Below, in pieces: positions 26,239 to 34,059 of a stretch of DNA of 64,000 nt (its first letter is position 1; every line of letters begins with the position of its first letter). Source of the DNA: Streptomyces sp. TLI_146 (GTDB taxonomy: Bacteria; Actinomycetota; Actinomycetes; Streptomycetales; Streptomycetaceae); NCBI RefSeq assembly GCF_002846415.1, contig NZ_PJMX01000001.1, positions 2,232,001 through 2,296,000 on the forward strand. The letters run 5' to 3'. The position numbers and the translations under genes were made by a program. Below the pieces are notes generated by a model. The model was not told where the DNA came from. It saw only the letters and a list, made by a program, of their open reading frames with translations, and ran no database searches.

Positions 26239-27149
26239 GCGAGGGGTGGCTCGACAGGCGCCTCCCGCTGCCGGACGCCCGCCGGGCCGCCCGGCGCTGG
26301 CGCCGCACCCGCCCCTTCTGGGCCGGACTGCTCCTGGTCCTGGGCGGCGCGGAGCTGCTGCTCGTCCCGCTCTCCCCGCTGACGATCCTGGTCAGCCTGG
26401 GGCTCGGCGGGATCGCGGCCATCGGGATCGGGCTGGCTCTGATCGTCGCCGGGCTCTTCCTGTGGTTCCTGCCGCACACCCGCCACTACGTCTCGATCAA
26501 CGCGCTGCTCCTGTCGGTTCTCTCGTTCGTCGCGACCAATCTGGGCGGCTTCCTCGTCGGCATGGGCCTGGGCATCGCGGGCAGCGCCATGGGATTCGCC
26601 TGGACACCGGCGCGCGAACCGGAACCCGGGCTCGCCGAGCTGCGGGACGGACGCGGCACACGCACGCTCGCGGCCGCGCTGCCGGTCGCGCTGCTGCTGG
26701 GTCTCGGCGGGTCGGCGGAACGGGCCCCGGCGACGGGCGCCGTCGAGGTGCCGCGCGTCCCGCCGACCGTCACCACCACCCTCTTCGCACCCAACGGCTT
26801 CCTGCTCGCCGGGGTGCGCACAGTGCCCAGCGCGGGCGGACCGGTGAAGGTGATGGTCCTCAAGATGGCCTCCGCCTCGCTCACCGACTACCGGCTGCGC
26901 ACCCGTGACGGCCACGACGAACTCGCCCTGGCAGCCGACACATTGGACCTCAGCGGCCATGTGACGCTCTACCTCACCAAGTTCAGCGGCTGCCTGGAGG
27001 GCATCCTCTGCCTGACCTTCACCCCGGACCGGCTGCCGGTGCCGCCGGTCGTCCCGCCCTTCGTCTTCATGACCCAGGTCAGCGCCGAACAGGCGCTGGT
27101 CACCTCGGACTCGATCGTGGCGGGCGGACTGAAGCTGGAGGCCTCGTGA
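26229..27149 (+). CDS. DUF6114-domain membrane protein with extracellular beta domain
   Basis: 306 aa. The GTG at 26229 overlaps the end of DUF6230 by 10 bases. Cytoplasmic basic N-terminus (RRAARRWRRTRPFW), then three to four close-packed helices (GLLLVLGGAELLLVPLSPLT, LVSLGLGGIAAIGIGLALIVAGLFLWFL, ALLLSVLSFVATNLGGFLVG) form the DUF6114 module. A further helix (LAAALPVALLLGLGG) precedes a C-terminal beta-rich domain of about 130 residues (VKVMVLKMASASLTDYRL, HVTLYLTKFSGC) that looks like the DUF6230 ectodomain in strand composition. Possibly the two assemble. Role unknown. Confidence 0.8.
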   Translation: MLLSEGWLDRRLPLPDARRAARRWRRTRPFWAGLLLVLGGAELLLVPLSPLTILVSLGLGGIAAIGIGLALIVAGLFLWFLPHTRHYVSINALLLSVLSFVATNLGGFLVGMGLGIAGSAMGFAWTPAREPEPGLAELRDGRGTRTLAAALPVALLLGLGGSAERAPATGAVEVPRVPPTVTTTLFAPNGFLLAGVRTVPSAGGPVKVMVLKMASASLTDYRLRTRDGHDELALAADTLDLSGHVTLYLTKFSGCLEGILCLTFTPDRLPVPPVVPPFVFMTQVSAEQALVTSDSIVAGGLKLEAS

Positions 27150-28033
27150 TCCAGATCCAGGCCGCGCTGTTCTGGGCGTACGCGACGGGCGCGACCTTCG
27201 CCGTCTCGGCCGGGCGCCAGCTCCAGTGGTGGGAGCGCTCGGTGTACGGGGAGGGGGTCCGCACCCGCAGCCGCGCCGCCAACCCCTATCTGGCGCTCAC
27301 CCTGCTGTACGCGGCGGTGCTGCTCGCGCCGACCGGCCTGTTCATGCTGTGGCGCAACCCGTCCTGGGCGACCATGCAGGTGGCCCGGGACCACGACGGC
27401 GTCTGGGCCGGTTTCGTGCTCTTCTATGCGGGCGGCATCGTCGCCGCCGCGCTGCTCGGCTTCCTGGCCGCCCAGCTCCTGGTACTGGTCGGCGCGGGGT
27501 ACTGGGCCTACCTCCAGAGCGTCGGCGGCCACTTCCTGCTGTTCGGGACGCTCATCCACGGCTGGGACGGCAACGGCTACCGACGGACCCTGACCACCAG
27601 CGCCAAGGCCTACCGGGAGTGGTCGCAGGACAGTGTGGTCAACAACGTGCTGCACTTCCTGACCTCGGGCACGTTCCTCGCCCTGCTCGTCCTCGGCTCG
27701 GCCGTGCTCGGCACGCTGTTCCTGACCGAGATCGGCTGGCTGGTGGAGGGGTGGCAGCTGCCGGGCGCCGACGAGGAGCGCAAGGTGCCCCGTCCGGTCG
27801 CGGTCGCCATCGCGGCGGCCGGGGTGTACGGGCTGCCGTTCACCGGGGCCCTGGGCGCGAGCCTGCTCGTGCGCCTGGCGGGGTGGCTGCTGGGGCTCGC
27901 CGCCTTCGCGGTCCTGGCGGGGGTGGTGCTGCTGACCCGGCGCTCGCCGGTGCGGTGGCTCTACGGCCTTGTGGGCGTCCCGGGCCGGCACTGGAAGGCC
28001 GACCTGGAGGTCACAGCAGCCCGGTCTGCGTGA
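27146..28033 (+). CDS. Polytopic membrane protein of the DUF6230/DUF6114 cluster
   Basis: 295 aa, GTG overlapping the previous stop (27146-27149). About six transmembrane helices: ALFWAYATGATFAVSAG, YLALTLLYAAVLLAPTGLFML, GFVLFYAGGIVAAALLGFLAAQLLVLVG, LTSGTFLALLVLGSAVLGTLFL, AVAIAAAGVYGLPFTGALGA and LLGLAAFAVLAGVVLL. Between them are loops with many Trp/Tyr/Arg (GGHFLLFGTLIHGWDGNGYR). No transporter signature recognised. Its 3' end overlaps the convergent 53-aa gene by 23 bp. Confidence 0.82.
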   Translation: MIQIQAALFWAYATGATFAVSAGRQLQWWERSVYGEGVRTRSRAANPYLALTLLYAAVLLAPTGLFMLWRNPSWATMQVARDHDGVWAGFVLFYAGGIVAAALLGFLAAQLLVLVGAGYWAYLQSVGGHFLLFGTLIHGWDGNGYRRTLTTSAKAYREWSQDSVVNNVLHFLTSGTFLALLVLGSAVLGTLFLTEIGWLVEGWQLPGADEERKVPRPVAVAIAAAGVYGLPFTGALGASLLVRLAGWLLGLAAFAVLAGVVLLTRRSPVRWLYGLVGVPGRHWKADLEVTAARSA

Positions 28034-28172
28034 CCAGCATCGCCAGCACCACCACGAGGGTCCAGCCCAGGAAGTGCTCCAGGATCTTGGGGCCGTCGTC
28101 GGGGCCGCCGGTGCGGGCGCGCAGCTCTGCCAGGGCGCGCGGGTCGTCGGCGGTGGTGGCGTGCAGGGTCAT
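28011..28172 (-). CDS. 53-aa single-span membrane protein
   Basis: Too short for routine gene finders. The sequence has an acidic/basic N-terminal half (TTADDPRALAELRARTGGPD) and one clear C-terminal transmembrane helix (FLGWTLVVVLAMLVTQTGLL) ending at the stop. Codon positions show the third-base GC bias of a real gene, and the tail overlaps the convergent membrane-protein gene by 23 bp. Ribosome site is weak (GAGTGAG). Other frames of this segment give Arg/Pro-rich nonsense. Function unknown. Confidence 0.62.
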   Translation of the reverse strand: MTLHATTADDPRALAELRARTGGPDDGPKILEHFLGWTLVVVLAMLVTQTGLL

Positions 28173-28288
28173 GGCAACTCACTCGGTCGTCTGGCGGTGG
28201 ACGGTCCCCCCGGGTGCCATTTCAGAGTGCCAGTGGATGCGGCCCCGGAGGGAGAGACGTTGGTCACTGCCGCCGGGGCCGCCGGGTG

Positions 28289-29671
28289 TCAGGCCCGTAC
28301 TCCCACCGAGGCCAGTGCACGCTTCTGAGCTGGGGAAACGTGCGTGGGCCAGTACAGATAGCAGACCCCGCCGGAGCCCGAGACGACCTTGCCGCTCGCG
28401 TTGTACCGCTTGGTCCGCAGCCAGATGTTCTCCCACTCGCGCCGCAGATAGACCCGGCGCACCTCCGGGTCGCTCGGCGAGGCCGGGTCGTTGGCGATCA
28501 CGTCGCCGTCGGCCGTGAAACCGATCACCGTCATGAGGTGGCCCGAGGTGCCGTAGCCGGCGCCGGTCAGCTCGGTCCTGAGGAACGACTGGGAGGTGAT
28601 CGCCGGGATGCCCGCCCGGATCAGCCTCTCCAGGTCGTTGAGGGACTGCAGCCGGGTCACCACCGCGCTCATGTCGCGGTACGTGGTGGCGTACGCGGCG
28701 TTGAAGGGCCAGTTGCCGCAGCCGCCGTACTGGTAGTCGTAGGTGTACCGGGCCGCGTGGCAGACCTGCGGGTCGGCGAAGGAGGGGTCCACCCAGGCCA
28801 GGTCGGCGGCGCTCGGCTTCCGCCCCCAGTACTCGACGATCATCTGCGAGGAGGTCGGGCTGCACCAGGCCTCGCCGCCGTTGTCGTACTGCGGGTACTG
28901 CCCCTTGTGGATCTCCTGCGAGTAGCGCGGCACGAGCAGCTCGCCCGCGTACGCCGGGGTGGAGGCGGGCACCGTGAAGCGGTCCGGGACGTCGGAGGCC
29001 ATCGCGCCGAGCCGCCACACCGTCGGGGTGAGGCCGCTGTCGGGGGTGCGGTAGAGCGTCAGCCGCAGCCGGTAGGAGGCCAGCCGCAGCCCGCTCGCCG
29101 CGTCGTCGATGGCGAAGGTGTCGGTGTAGACGGTGCTCCTGCCGTCCTTCTGCCCGTCGACCGAGGTGCGCCGGATGTCGGCGTCGCCGTCGCCCGCCGT
29201 CCAGCGGCCCAGCACGTACGCCGGGGTCGCCGTGCCGTCGGAGTAGGTGCCGAGCAGCTCGACCTGGAGCCAGGTCCCGGCGGGGGTGTGCGCGTTCCAG
29301 TGGGCGACGACCTCGGTGGCCGGGACGGGCGAGCGGTGCTCCGGCGAGGTCCAGGTGGCGTACTCCCAGGTGGCCGTCTTCTTGGTGTGCGGGTCGGTGT
29401 AGTCGACGCTGCCCGCCGGGCGGGCGATCACCAGGCCGGGGCGGCGGCCCGGCACGGCCCGCACTCCGGCGGCGTCGCCCGAGCGCCAGTCGGAGTGCGT
29501 GGTCCAGGCGCGGTTGTCCACCAGTGAGGGGATGCCTTTCGAGGGCCTGCCCGCGGCGGGGCGCACGGTCGGCGGGGCGGGGGCGGCCGCGGCGGAGGCC
29601 GGGACGGCCGTGCCCGCCGCGGCGGCGAGCGCGGCGGCCAGGACGGTTCTGCGCGGAGTGGAGCCGGTCAT
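28289..29671 (-). CDS. Secreted C39-like papain-fold peptidase (C39_2)
   Basis: 460 aa. Signal with twin arginines (STPRRTVLAAALAAAAGTAV), possibly Tat-dependent. Residues ~40-230 form a beta-rich domain. The C-terminal domain has the C39-like triad: EAWCSPTSSQMIVEYWG (Cys), SGHLMTVIGFTADGDVIAND (His and Asp/Asn). A Cys-rich loop (VCHAARYTYDYQYGGCGNW) may form a disulfide. C39-like members process peptides or bind cell wall. This one is free-standing, without an ABC transporter, so it is probably a secreted hydrolase. The start MTGSTP has a GGGGG ribosome site; a longer frame to 29725 is rejected. Confidence 0.85.
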   Translation of the reverse strand: MTGSTPRRTVLAAALAAAAGTAVPASAAAAPAPPTVRPAAGRPSKGIPSLVDNRAWTTHSDWRSGDAAGVRAVPGRRPGLVIARPAGSVDYTDPHTKKTATWEYATWTSPEHRSPVPATEVVAHWNAHTPAGTWLQVELLGTYSDGTATPAYVLGRWTAGDGDADIRRTSVDGQKDGRSTVYTDTFAIDDAASGLRLASYRLRLTLYRTPDSGLTPTVWRLGAMASDVPDRFTVPASTPAYAGELLVPRYSQEIHKGQYPQYDNGGEAWCSPTSSQMIVEYWGRKPSAADLAWVDPSFADPQVCHAARYTYDYQYGGCGNWPFNAAYATTYRDMSAVVTRLQSLNDLERLIRAGIPAITSQSFLRTELTGAGYGTSGHLMTVIGFTADGDVIANDPASPSDPEVRRVYLRREWENIWLRTKRYNASGKVVSGSGGVCYLYWPTHVSPAQKRALASVGVRA

Positions 29672-29848
29672 GATCGGGACCCCCAGTCGGACGAGGATGG
29701 GGCGATGGGCGCGACAGTGGGCCAACTATCGCGGGTTCCGGGCGACTTCTGCCAGTGATGCGCGCCGTGCCGCGCCACCAATATGGGTCTGGACCACTGG
29801 CACGACCTGCGCCGCCGTCGCCGAGGCAGGTCGATCTAGGGTGGGGGC

Positions 29849-30478
29849 ATGGCAGAAATCGACCGAATCGCGGCCGCCGTGCGCGCCCTGCCGCCCTCCT
29901 GCGGCCCGGTCCGGCTGGTCGCGGTGGACGGGCACGCGGGCTCCGGCAAGTCCACCTTCGCCGGACGTCTCGCCGCCGCGCTCGGCGGGGCGCCGGTCGT
30001 CCGCCTCGACGACCTGGCCACGCACGAGGAGTTCTTCGCCTGGACGCCCCGGCTGCGCGCCCAGGTGATCGAGCCGCTGGCGCGCGGGGAGGCCGGGCGC
30101 GTCACGCCGTACGACTGGAACCTGCGCCGGTTCGGTGCGTCAAGGCCGCTGGAGCCCGCGCCCGTGGTGCTGATCGAGGGCGTCGGGGCGGGGCGGCGCG
30201 AGGTGCGACCGCATCTGGCGTTGCTGCTGTGGATGGACATGGGCGCCGAGGGGTCCTGGGCGCGCGGGCGCCGACGGGACGGAGCGGCGCTTTCCGGCTT
30301 CTGGGACGAGTGGACGGAGGCGGAGATGCGCCATTTCGCCGCGGATCCGTCGCTTCCGTATGCGGATGCACTGGTACGGCAGTGCCAGGAGGGATACGAG
30401 TGGCTCCCGAGGCGCGATTCCGCACCCCTCGCACACCACTCGGTCACGGACAGTGAGGGACTGCCCCCATCGGGCTGA
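29849..30478 (+). CDS. Uridine-kinase-like P-loop protein
   Basis: 209 aa. Walker A DGHAGSGKSTFAGRLAAAL at residues 27-45, RLDDLATHEEFFAW (acidic substrate loop after strand 2) and VVLIEGVGAGRREV (Walker-B-like strand). This is the layout of uridine kinase/PRK-type NTPases often annotated uridine kinase in Streptomyces. True nucleoside specificity is not established. The last ~30 residues are disordered. Divergent from the C39-like gene, 177 bp apart. Confidence 0.83.
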   Translation: MAEIDRIAAAVRALPPSCGPVRLVAVDGHAGSGKSTFAGRLAAALGGAPVVRLDDLATHEEFFAWTPRLRAQVIEPLARGEAGRVTPYDWNLRRFGASRPLEPAPVVLIEGVGAGRREVRPHLALLLWMDMGAEGSWARGRRRDGAALSGFWDEWTEAEMRHFAADPSLPYADALVRQCQEGYEWLPRRDSAPLAHHSVTDSEGLPPSG

Positions 30479-30517
30479 ACCGTCGGAAAACCACCCCTCG
30501 CAGTCGTCCAACTCCGC

Positions 30518-30547
30518 TTGACCCGGGGGCCGTACAGGTCTTACGTT
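30518..30547 (+). promoter_or_regulatory. Candidate sigma-70-type promoter of small RNA
   Basis: TTGACC (30518-30523) and TACGTT (30542-30547) with an 18-bp spacer, predicting a transcript start near 30554, directly before two hairpins. Confidence 0.55.
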
Positions 30548-30553
30548 CTGAAT

Positions 30554-30625
30554 GTGCGGCTTTCCGGAGCCGCCGCAGACGCGAAGCCCCCGGTTGTTCC
30601 CCCGTGATCGGGGGCTTCGTTCTGC
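30554..30625 (+). ncRNA. Candidate small RNA (or attenuator leader) of about 70 nt
   Basis: It starts after the promoter at 30518-30547. Hairpin 1 is GCGGCT-6-AGCCGC at 30556-30573. Hairpin 2 has an 11-bp perfect stem (30582-30592 with 30609-30619, 16-nt loop) and a T-rich tail (TTCT), i.e. a terminator. No ribosome site or reading frame fits. It may be an independent sRNA or a leader that attenuates transcription of the EccA-like gene 220 bp downstream. Confidence 0.5.
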
Positions 30626-30842
30626 CTTTCAGGGCCTTACAGAGCCTTTCAGCACGCCGTTTCAGCGGCTTTCGCTCACCCTCGGTCACCGGCCAGGTCG
30701 TGCTGCCACTCCCCCCGCGCCACCCTTCGGTCCGGGGCCCCCTCGCGGGTACGATGCAACCGGTGCGGTCAATTCCCGTCAATTCCGTTCTGTGTTCTGT
30801 GAATTGGCGGTTCAGCACGGGGGCACGGTGGTGGGGGACGTG

Positions 30843-32729
30843 ATGGACTTCGGCACGCAGGGCGCGCACGCCCCGGCCGATCTCGCCTGGCTGCGGGGCA
30901 TCGACGCGTACACCATGGGCGCGTATCCGCAGGCCGAGGAGGAGTTCCGGGCCGCGGTACGGATGGATCCGGGCATGGTGGACGGCTGGCTGGGACTGCA
31001 TGCGCTGCGGGTGGACACCACCACCGCGCTGCTGCGCATGTACCGCCACCGCGAACGCTTCGGCGAACAGCGCGCCCGGCACCGACGCACCCTCAACTCC
31101 TGGTACTGGCTGGGCTGGTGGGTCCAGCCGGTCCTGGAGAGCCCGCGCGATCTGCTGCTCGCGCACGCCTCGCACTGGCTGGACGGGCGCCATGTGCCGG
31201 AGCTTGACCGGGCGCTGGCCGGTCTGCCACCGGTCGACACCGACCCGCAGGTCCGCTTCCTGCACGCCTGCCGGGCGTATCTGGTCAAGGACTGGGACCA
31301 ACTGGTGCGGCACACCGAGCCGTTGCTGAACGATCCGCTGCTCGGGATCGAGGCCGGGCTGTTCGGCGGGATGGCGCGGGTGCGCCTGGAGATGTTCGGG
31401 CAGGCCGAGCCGCTCCTGTCGGCGGCCCTGATGCGCTGCCGCAGCGAGCAGCCGCAGCGCAAGGAGCTGCGCTACTGGCTGGCCCGCGCCCACGAGGGCA
31501 CCGGCCGCTCCGCCGCCGCGCTGCCGCTGTACCGGGCGGTGCACCGGGTCGACCCGGCGTTCATGGACACCTCGGCGCGGCTGGCCGCGATCACCGAGTC
31601 GGACGGCCTGGACGGGGCGTACGGCTCCGACGACCCGGCCGACCTGGCGGCCGTCTCGCTGGCCGGGTTCGGCCAGGACACCGCGGCGGACGGCGGCGAG
31701 CCGGAGGCCGCGCCGCTGGAGCCTCCCGAGGGGCGCGAGGTGCGGGTGCCGCTCGCCGGCCCGGCGGTGGCGGTGCCGCCGCCCGACGGCGCACGGGAGA
31801 AGGCCGGCGTCCCGGCCCAGCCGGCCCCGCCGCCGGTGCCGACCGGCCCGACGGACTCCGCGCTGCTCGCCCAGGCGCTGGCGGAGCTGGAGCGGATGGT
31901 GGGCCTGGAGCCGGTGAAGCGCCAGGTGAAGGCGCTGTCCGCGCAGCTCAACATGGCCCGGCTACGGGTCGGCCAGGGCCTGCCCGTCCAGCCGCCGAAA
32001 CGTCACTTTGTCTTCTCCGGCCCCAGCGGCACCGGCAAGACCACGGTCGCGCGGATCCTGGGCCGGGTCTTCTACGCGCTCGGTCTGCTGGGCGGCGACC
32101 ACCTGGTGGAGGCCCAACGGGCCGACTTGGTGGGCGAGTTCCTCGGCCAGACGGCGGTCAAGGCGAACGAGCTGATCGACTCGGCGCTGGGCGGGGTGCT
32201 CTTCGTGGACGAGGCGTACAGCCTCTCCAACTCCGGCTACAGCAAGGGCGACGCGTACGGGGACGAGGCGCTCCAGGTGCTCCTCAAGCGCGCCGAGGAC
32301 AACCGCGACCACCTGGTGGTCATCCTCGCGGGCTACCCCGAGGGCATGGACCGCCTCCTAGCCACCAACCCCGGCCTGTCCTCCCGCTTCACCACCCGGG
32401 TGGACTTCCCTTCGTACCGCCCCCTGGAGCTGACGGCGATCGGGGAGGTCCTGGCGGCGGAGAACGGGGACGGCTGGGACGAGGAGGCGCTGGACGAGCT
32501 GCGCTCGATCAGCGGGCACGTGGTGGATCAGGGGTGGATCGACGAGCTGGGCAACGGCCGTTTCCTGCGCACGCTGTACGAGAAGAGCTGCGCGTACCGG
32601 GATCTGCGTCTGTCGACGTATCCGGGCACGCCCGGGCGGGAGGATCTGTCCACCCTTCGGCTGCCGGATCTGATGCAGGCGTACGGGGAGGTGCTGTCGG
32701 GGAGGGGCGGCCCGGTGGACCCGCTGTAG
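30843..32729 (+). CDS. EccA/CbbX-type AAA+ ATPase with N-terminal TPR domain
   Basis: 628 aa. Residues ~10-260 form TPR-like helical repeats (YPQAEEEFRAAVRMDPGMVD, QPQRKELRYWLARAHEGTGR). A Pro/Ala-rich linker follows (~275-340). The AAA+ domain has Walker A GPSGTGKTT at about 393, Walker B GVLFVDEAY, sensor VVILAGYPEGMDRLL and arginine finger in LSSRFTTRVDF. TPR plus CbbX-like AAA+ is the exact architecture of type VII secretion EccA. No other Ecc or Esx gene is near, so this is an orphan. The start follows GGGGGA; a GTG one codon upstream is equally possible. Confidence 0.88.
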   Translation: MDFGTQGAHAPADLAWLRGIDAYTMGAYPQAEEEFRAAVRMDPGMVDGWLGLHALRVDTTTALLRMYRHRERFGEQRARHRRTLNSWYWLGWWVQPVLESPRDLLLAHASHWLDGRHVPELDRALAGLPPVDTDPQVRFLHACRAYLVKDWDQLVRHTEPLLNDPLLGIEAGLFGGMARVRLEMFGQAEPLLSAALMRCRSEQPQRKELRYWLARAHEGTGRSAAALPLYRAVHRVDPAFMDTSARLAAITESDGLDGAYGSDDPADLAAVSLAGFGQDTAADGGEPEAAPLEPPEGREVRVPLAGPAVAVPPPDGAREKAGVPAQPAPPPVPTGPTDSALLAQALAELERMVGLEPVKRQVKALSAQLNMARLRVGQGLPVQPPKRHFVFSGPSGTGKTTVARILGRVFYALGLLGGDHLVEAQRADLVGEFLGQTAVKANELIDSALGGVLFVDEAYSLSNSGYSKGDAYGDEALQVLLKRAEDNRDHLVVILAGYPEGMDRLLATNPGLSSRFTTRVDFPSYRPLELTAIGEVLAAENGDGWDEEALDELRSISGHVVDQGWIDELGNGRFLRTLYEKSCAYRDLRLSTYPGTPGREDLSTLRLPDLMQAYGEVLSGRGGPVDPL

Positions 32730-32766
32730 CCCACGGGCGGCTTCGCCCCCAGACCCCCCTGTTCGC

Positions 32767-32860
32767 CTGCGGACCGTGGGTGGCTGGTCGCGCAGTTCCC
32801 CGCGCCCCAGGTATTTAGGGGCGCGGGGAACTGCGCGAGCAACCCAGCACGGTCCGCAGA
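32767..32860. repeat. Long inverted repeat, Streptomyces intergenic REP-like element (copy 1)
   Basis: Core 19-bp perfect inverted repeat (32790-32808 with 32818-32836, 9-nt loop). The pairing continues outward imperfectly to CTGCGGACCGTG (32767) and CACGGTCCGCAG (32860). It lies between convergent gene ends. A 23-nt stretch at 32816-32838 recurs exactly at 59776-59798, in the same kind of place. It can form a cruciform or bidirectional terminator. Confidence 0.87.
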
Positions 32861-32991
32861 CGAAAAAGGCGGGGTGCGGGGGCCGCAGGCCCCGCGAAAG
32901 GGGTCCGGGGCGTAGCCCCCGGGAGAACACCTCCGCCCCCTCCCACCCCCGGAGGGTTCAGGGAAGGGGCGGGGCGGGGGCGAACCCGGGG

Positions 32992-34059
32992 TCAGCCCGC
33001 CAGGGCCTGTTCCGGGCGGGGCTGGGTCGGGAACGGGCGGTGGGACGGGTCGCGGACCTCCCCGACCAGCATCTCCAGGACGTCCTCCAGAGCCACCAGC
33101 CCCAGCACACGCCCGCCCGCGTCCACCACCTGGGCAAGATGCGCCGCCGCCCGACGCATCACGGTGAGCGCGTCATCGAGCGGCAGCTCCGCCCGCAGCG
33201 TCACCAACGGCCGCCACACCTGCTGCGGCACCGCCCGCTCCTGGTCCTCCAGGTCCAGTACGTCCTTGACGTGGAGGAAGCCCATGAAGGCACCCCCCTC
33301 CGCGCACACGGGGAAGCGCGAGTACCCCGTACGGACCGTCAGCTCCTCCACCTGCCGGGGCGTCACCGAGCAGCCCACCGTCACCAGCGACGACCGGTCG
33401 AGCAGGACGTCCGTCACCGGGCGGCTGCCCAGCTCCAGCGCGTCCTCCAGGCGCTCCATCTCCCCCGGGTCCAGCAGACCGGCCTGCCCGGAGTCCTCCA
33501 CCAGACGGTTGAGCTGCTCGCTGGTGAAGACCGCCTCGACCTCGTCCTTGGGCTCCACCCGGAACACCCGCAGGACGAGCCGCGCGCACGCGCCCAGCGC
33601 CACCGTGACCGGACGGCACACCCGGGCGAAGGCCACGAGCCCCGGGCTGAACCACAGCGCGGTCTTCTCCGGCGCCGCCATGGCCAGGTTCTTCGGGACC
33701 ATCTCGCCGATGACGAGGTGGAGGAAGACGACGAGGGCGAGCGCGATCGCGTAACCGAGGGGGTGGATCAGGCCCGCCGGGACCCGGGCCGCCTCGAAGA
33801 CGGGCTCCAGGAGGTGGGCCACCGTGGGCTCCGCCACCGCGCCGAGCGTCAACGAGCAGACCGTGATGCCGAACTGCGCGGCCGCCATCATCTGCGGCAG
33901 GTTCTCCAGACCGTGCAGCACCTGCCGCGCCCGCGCCGACTGGGACGCGAGCGGTTCGATCTGGCTGCGGCGCACGGACACCAGGGCGAACTCGGCCCCG
34001 ACGAAGAAGCCGTTCGCAAGGACCAGGAGCAGGGCGAAGAAGAGTTGCAGCAGGCTCAT
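32992..34059 (-). CDS. CNNM/CorC (HlyC/TlyC)-family transporter, paralogue 2
   Basis: 355 aa. N-terminal DUF21/CNNM membrane domain with about four helices (LLQLFFALLLVLANGFFVGAEFALVSVR, ITVCSLTLGAVAEPTVAHLL, LALVVFLHLVIGEMVPKNLA). Then two CBS motifs (DVLLDRSSLVTV to SRFPVCAEGGAFMGFLHVKD, and LVTLRAELPLDDALTVMRR to LGLVALEDVLEMLVGEVRD). The C-terminal transporter-associated HlyC/CorC domain of its neighbour is missing here. Family members export divalent cations (Mg2+/Co2+). The start overlaps the stop of paralogue 1 by four bases (34056-34059), so the two are co-translated and may form a heterodimer. Confidence 0.9.
   Translation of the reverse strand: MSLLQLFFALLLVLANGFFVGAEFALVSVRRSQIEPLASQSARARQVLHGLENLPQMMAAAQFGITVCSLTLGAVAEPTVAHLLEPVFEAARVPAGLIHPLGYAIALALVVFLHLVIGEMVPKNLAMAAPEKTALWFSPGLVAFARVCRPVTVALGACARLVLRVFRVEPKDEVEAVFTSEQLNRLVEDSGQAGLLDPGEMERLEDALELGSRPVTDVLLDRSSLVTVGCSVTPRQVEELTVRTGYSRFPVCAEGGAFMGFLHVKDVLDLEDQERAVPQQVWRPLVTLRAELPLDDALTVMRRAAAHLAQVVDAGGRVLGLVALEDVLEMLVGEVRDPSHRPFPTQPRPEQALAG

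Larger units (their letters stand above)
30479..30842. other. Intergenic region before the EccA-like gene
   Basis: 364 bp. The first half contains the promoter-hairpin-terminator unit described as a candidate small RNA. From about 30640 to the EccA-like start no other structure was recognised apart from a GGGGGA ribosome site just before 30843. Confidence 0.5.

Noticed and set aside
27961..28182. 73-aa Arg/Pro-rich frame
   Set aside because: Shadow of the 53-aa membrane protein, which has a clear transmembrane helix in the alternative frame.
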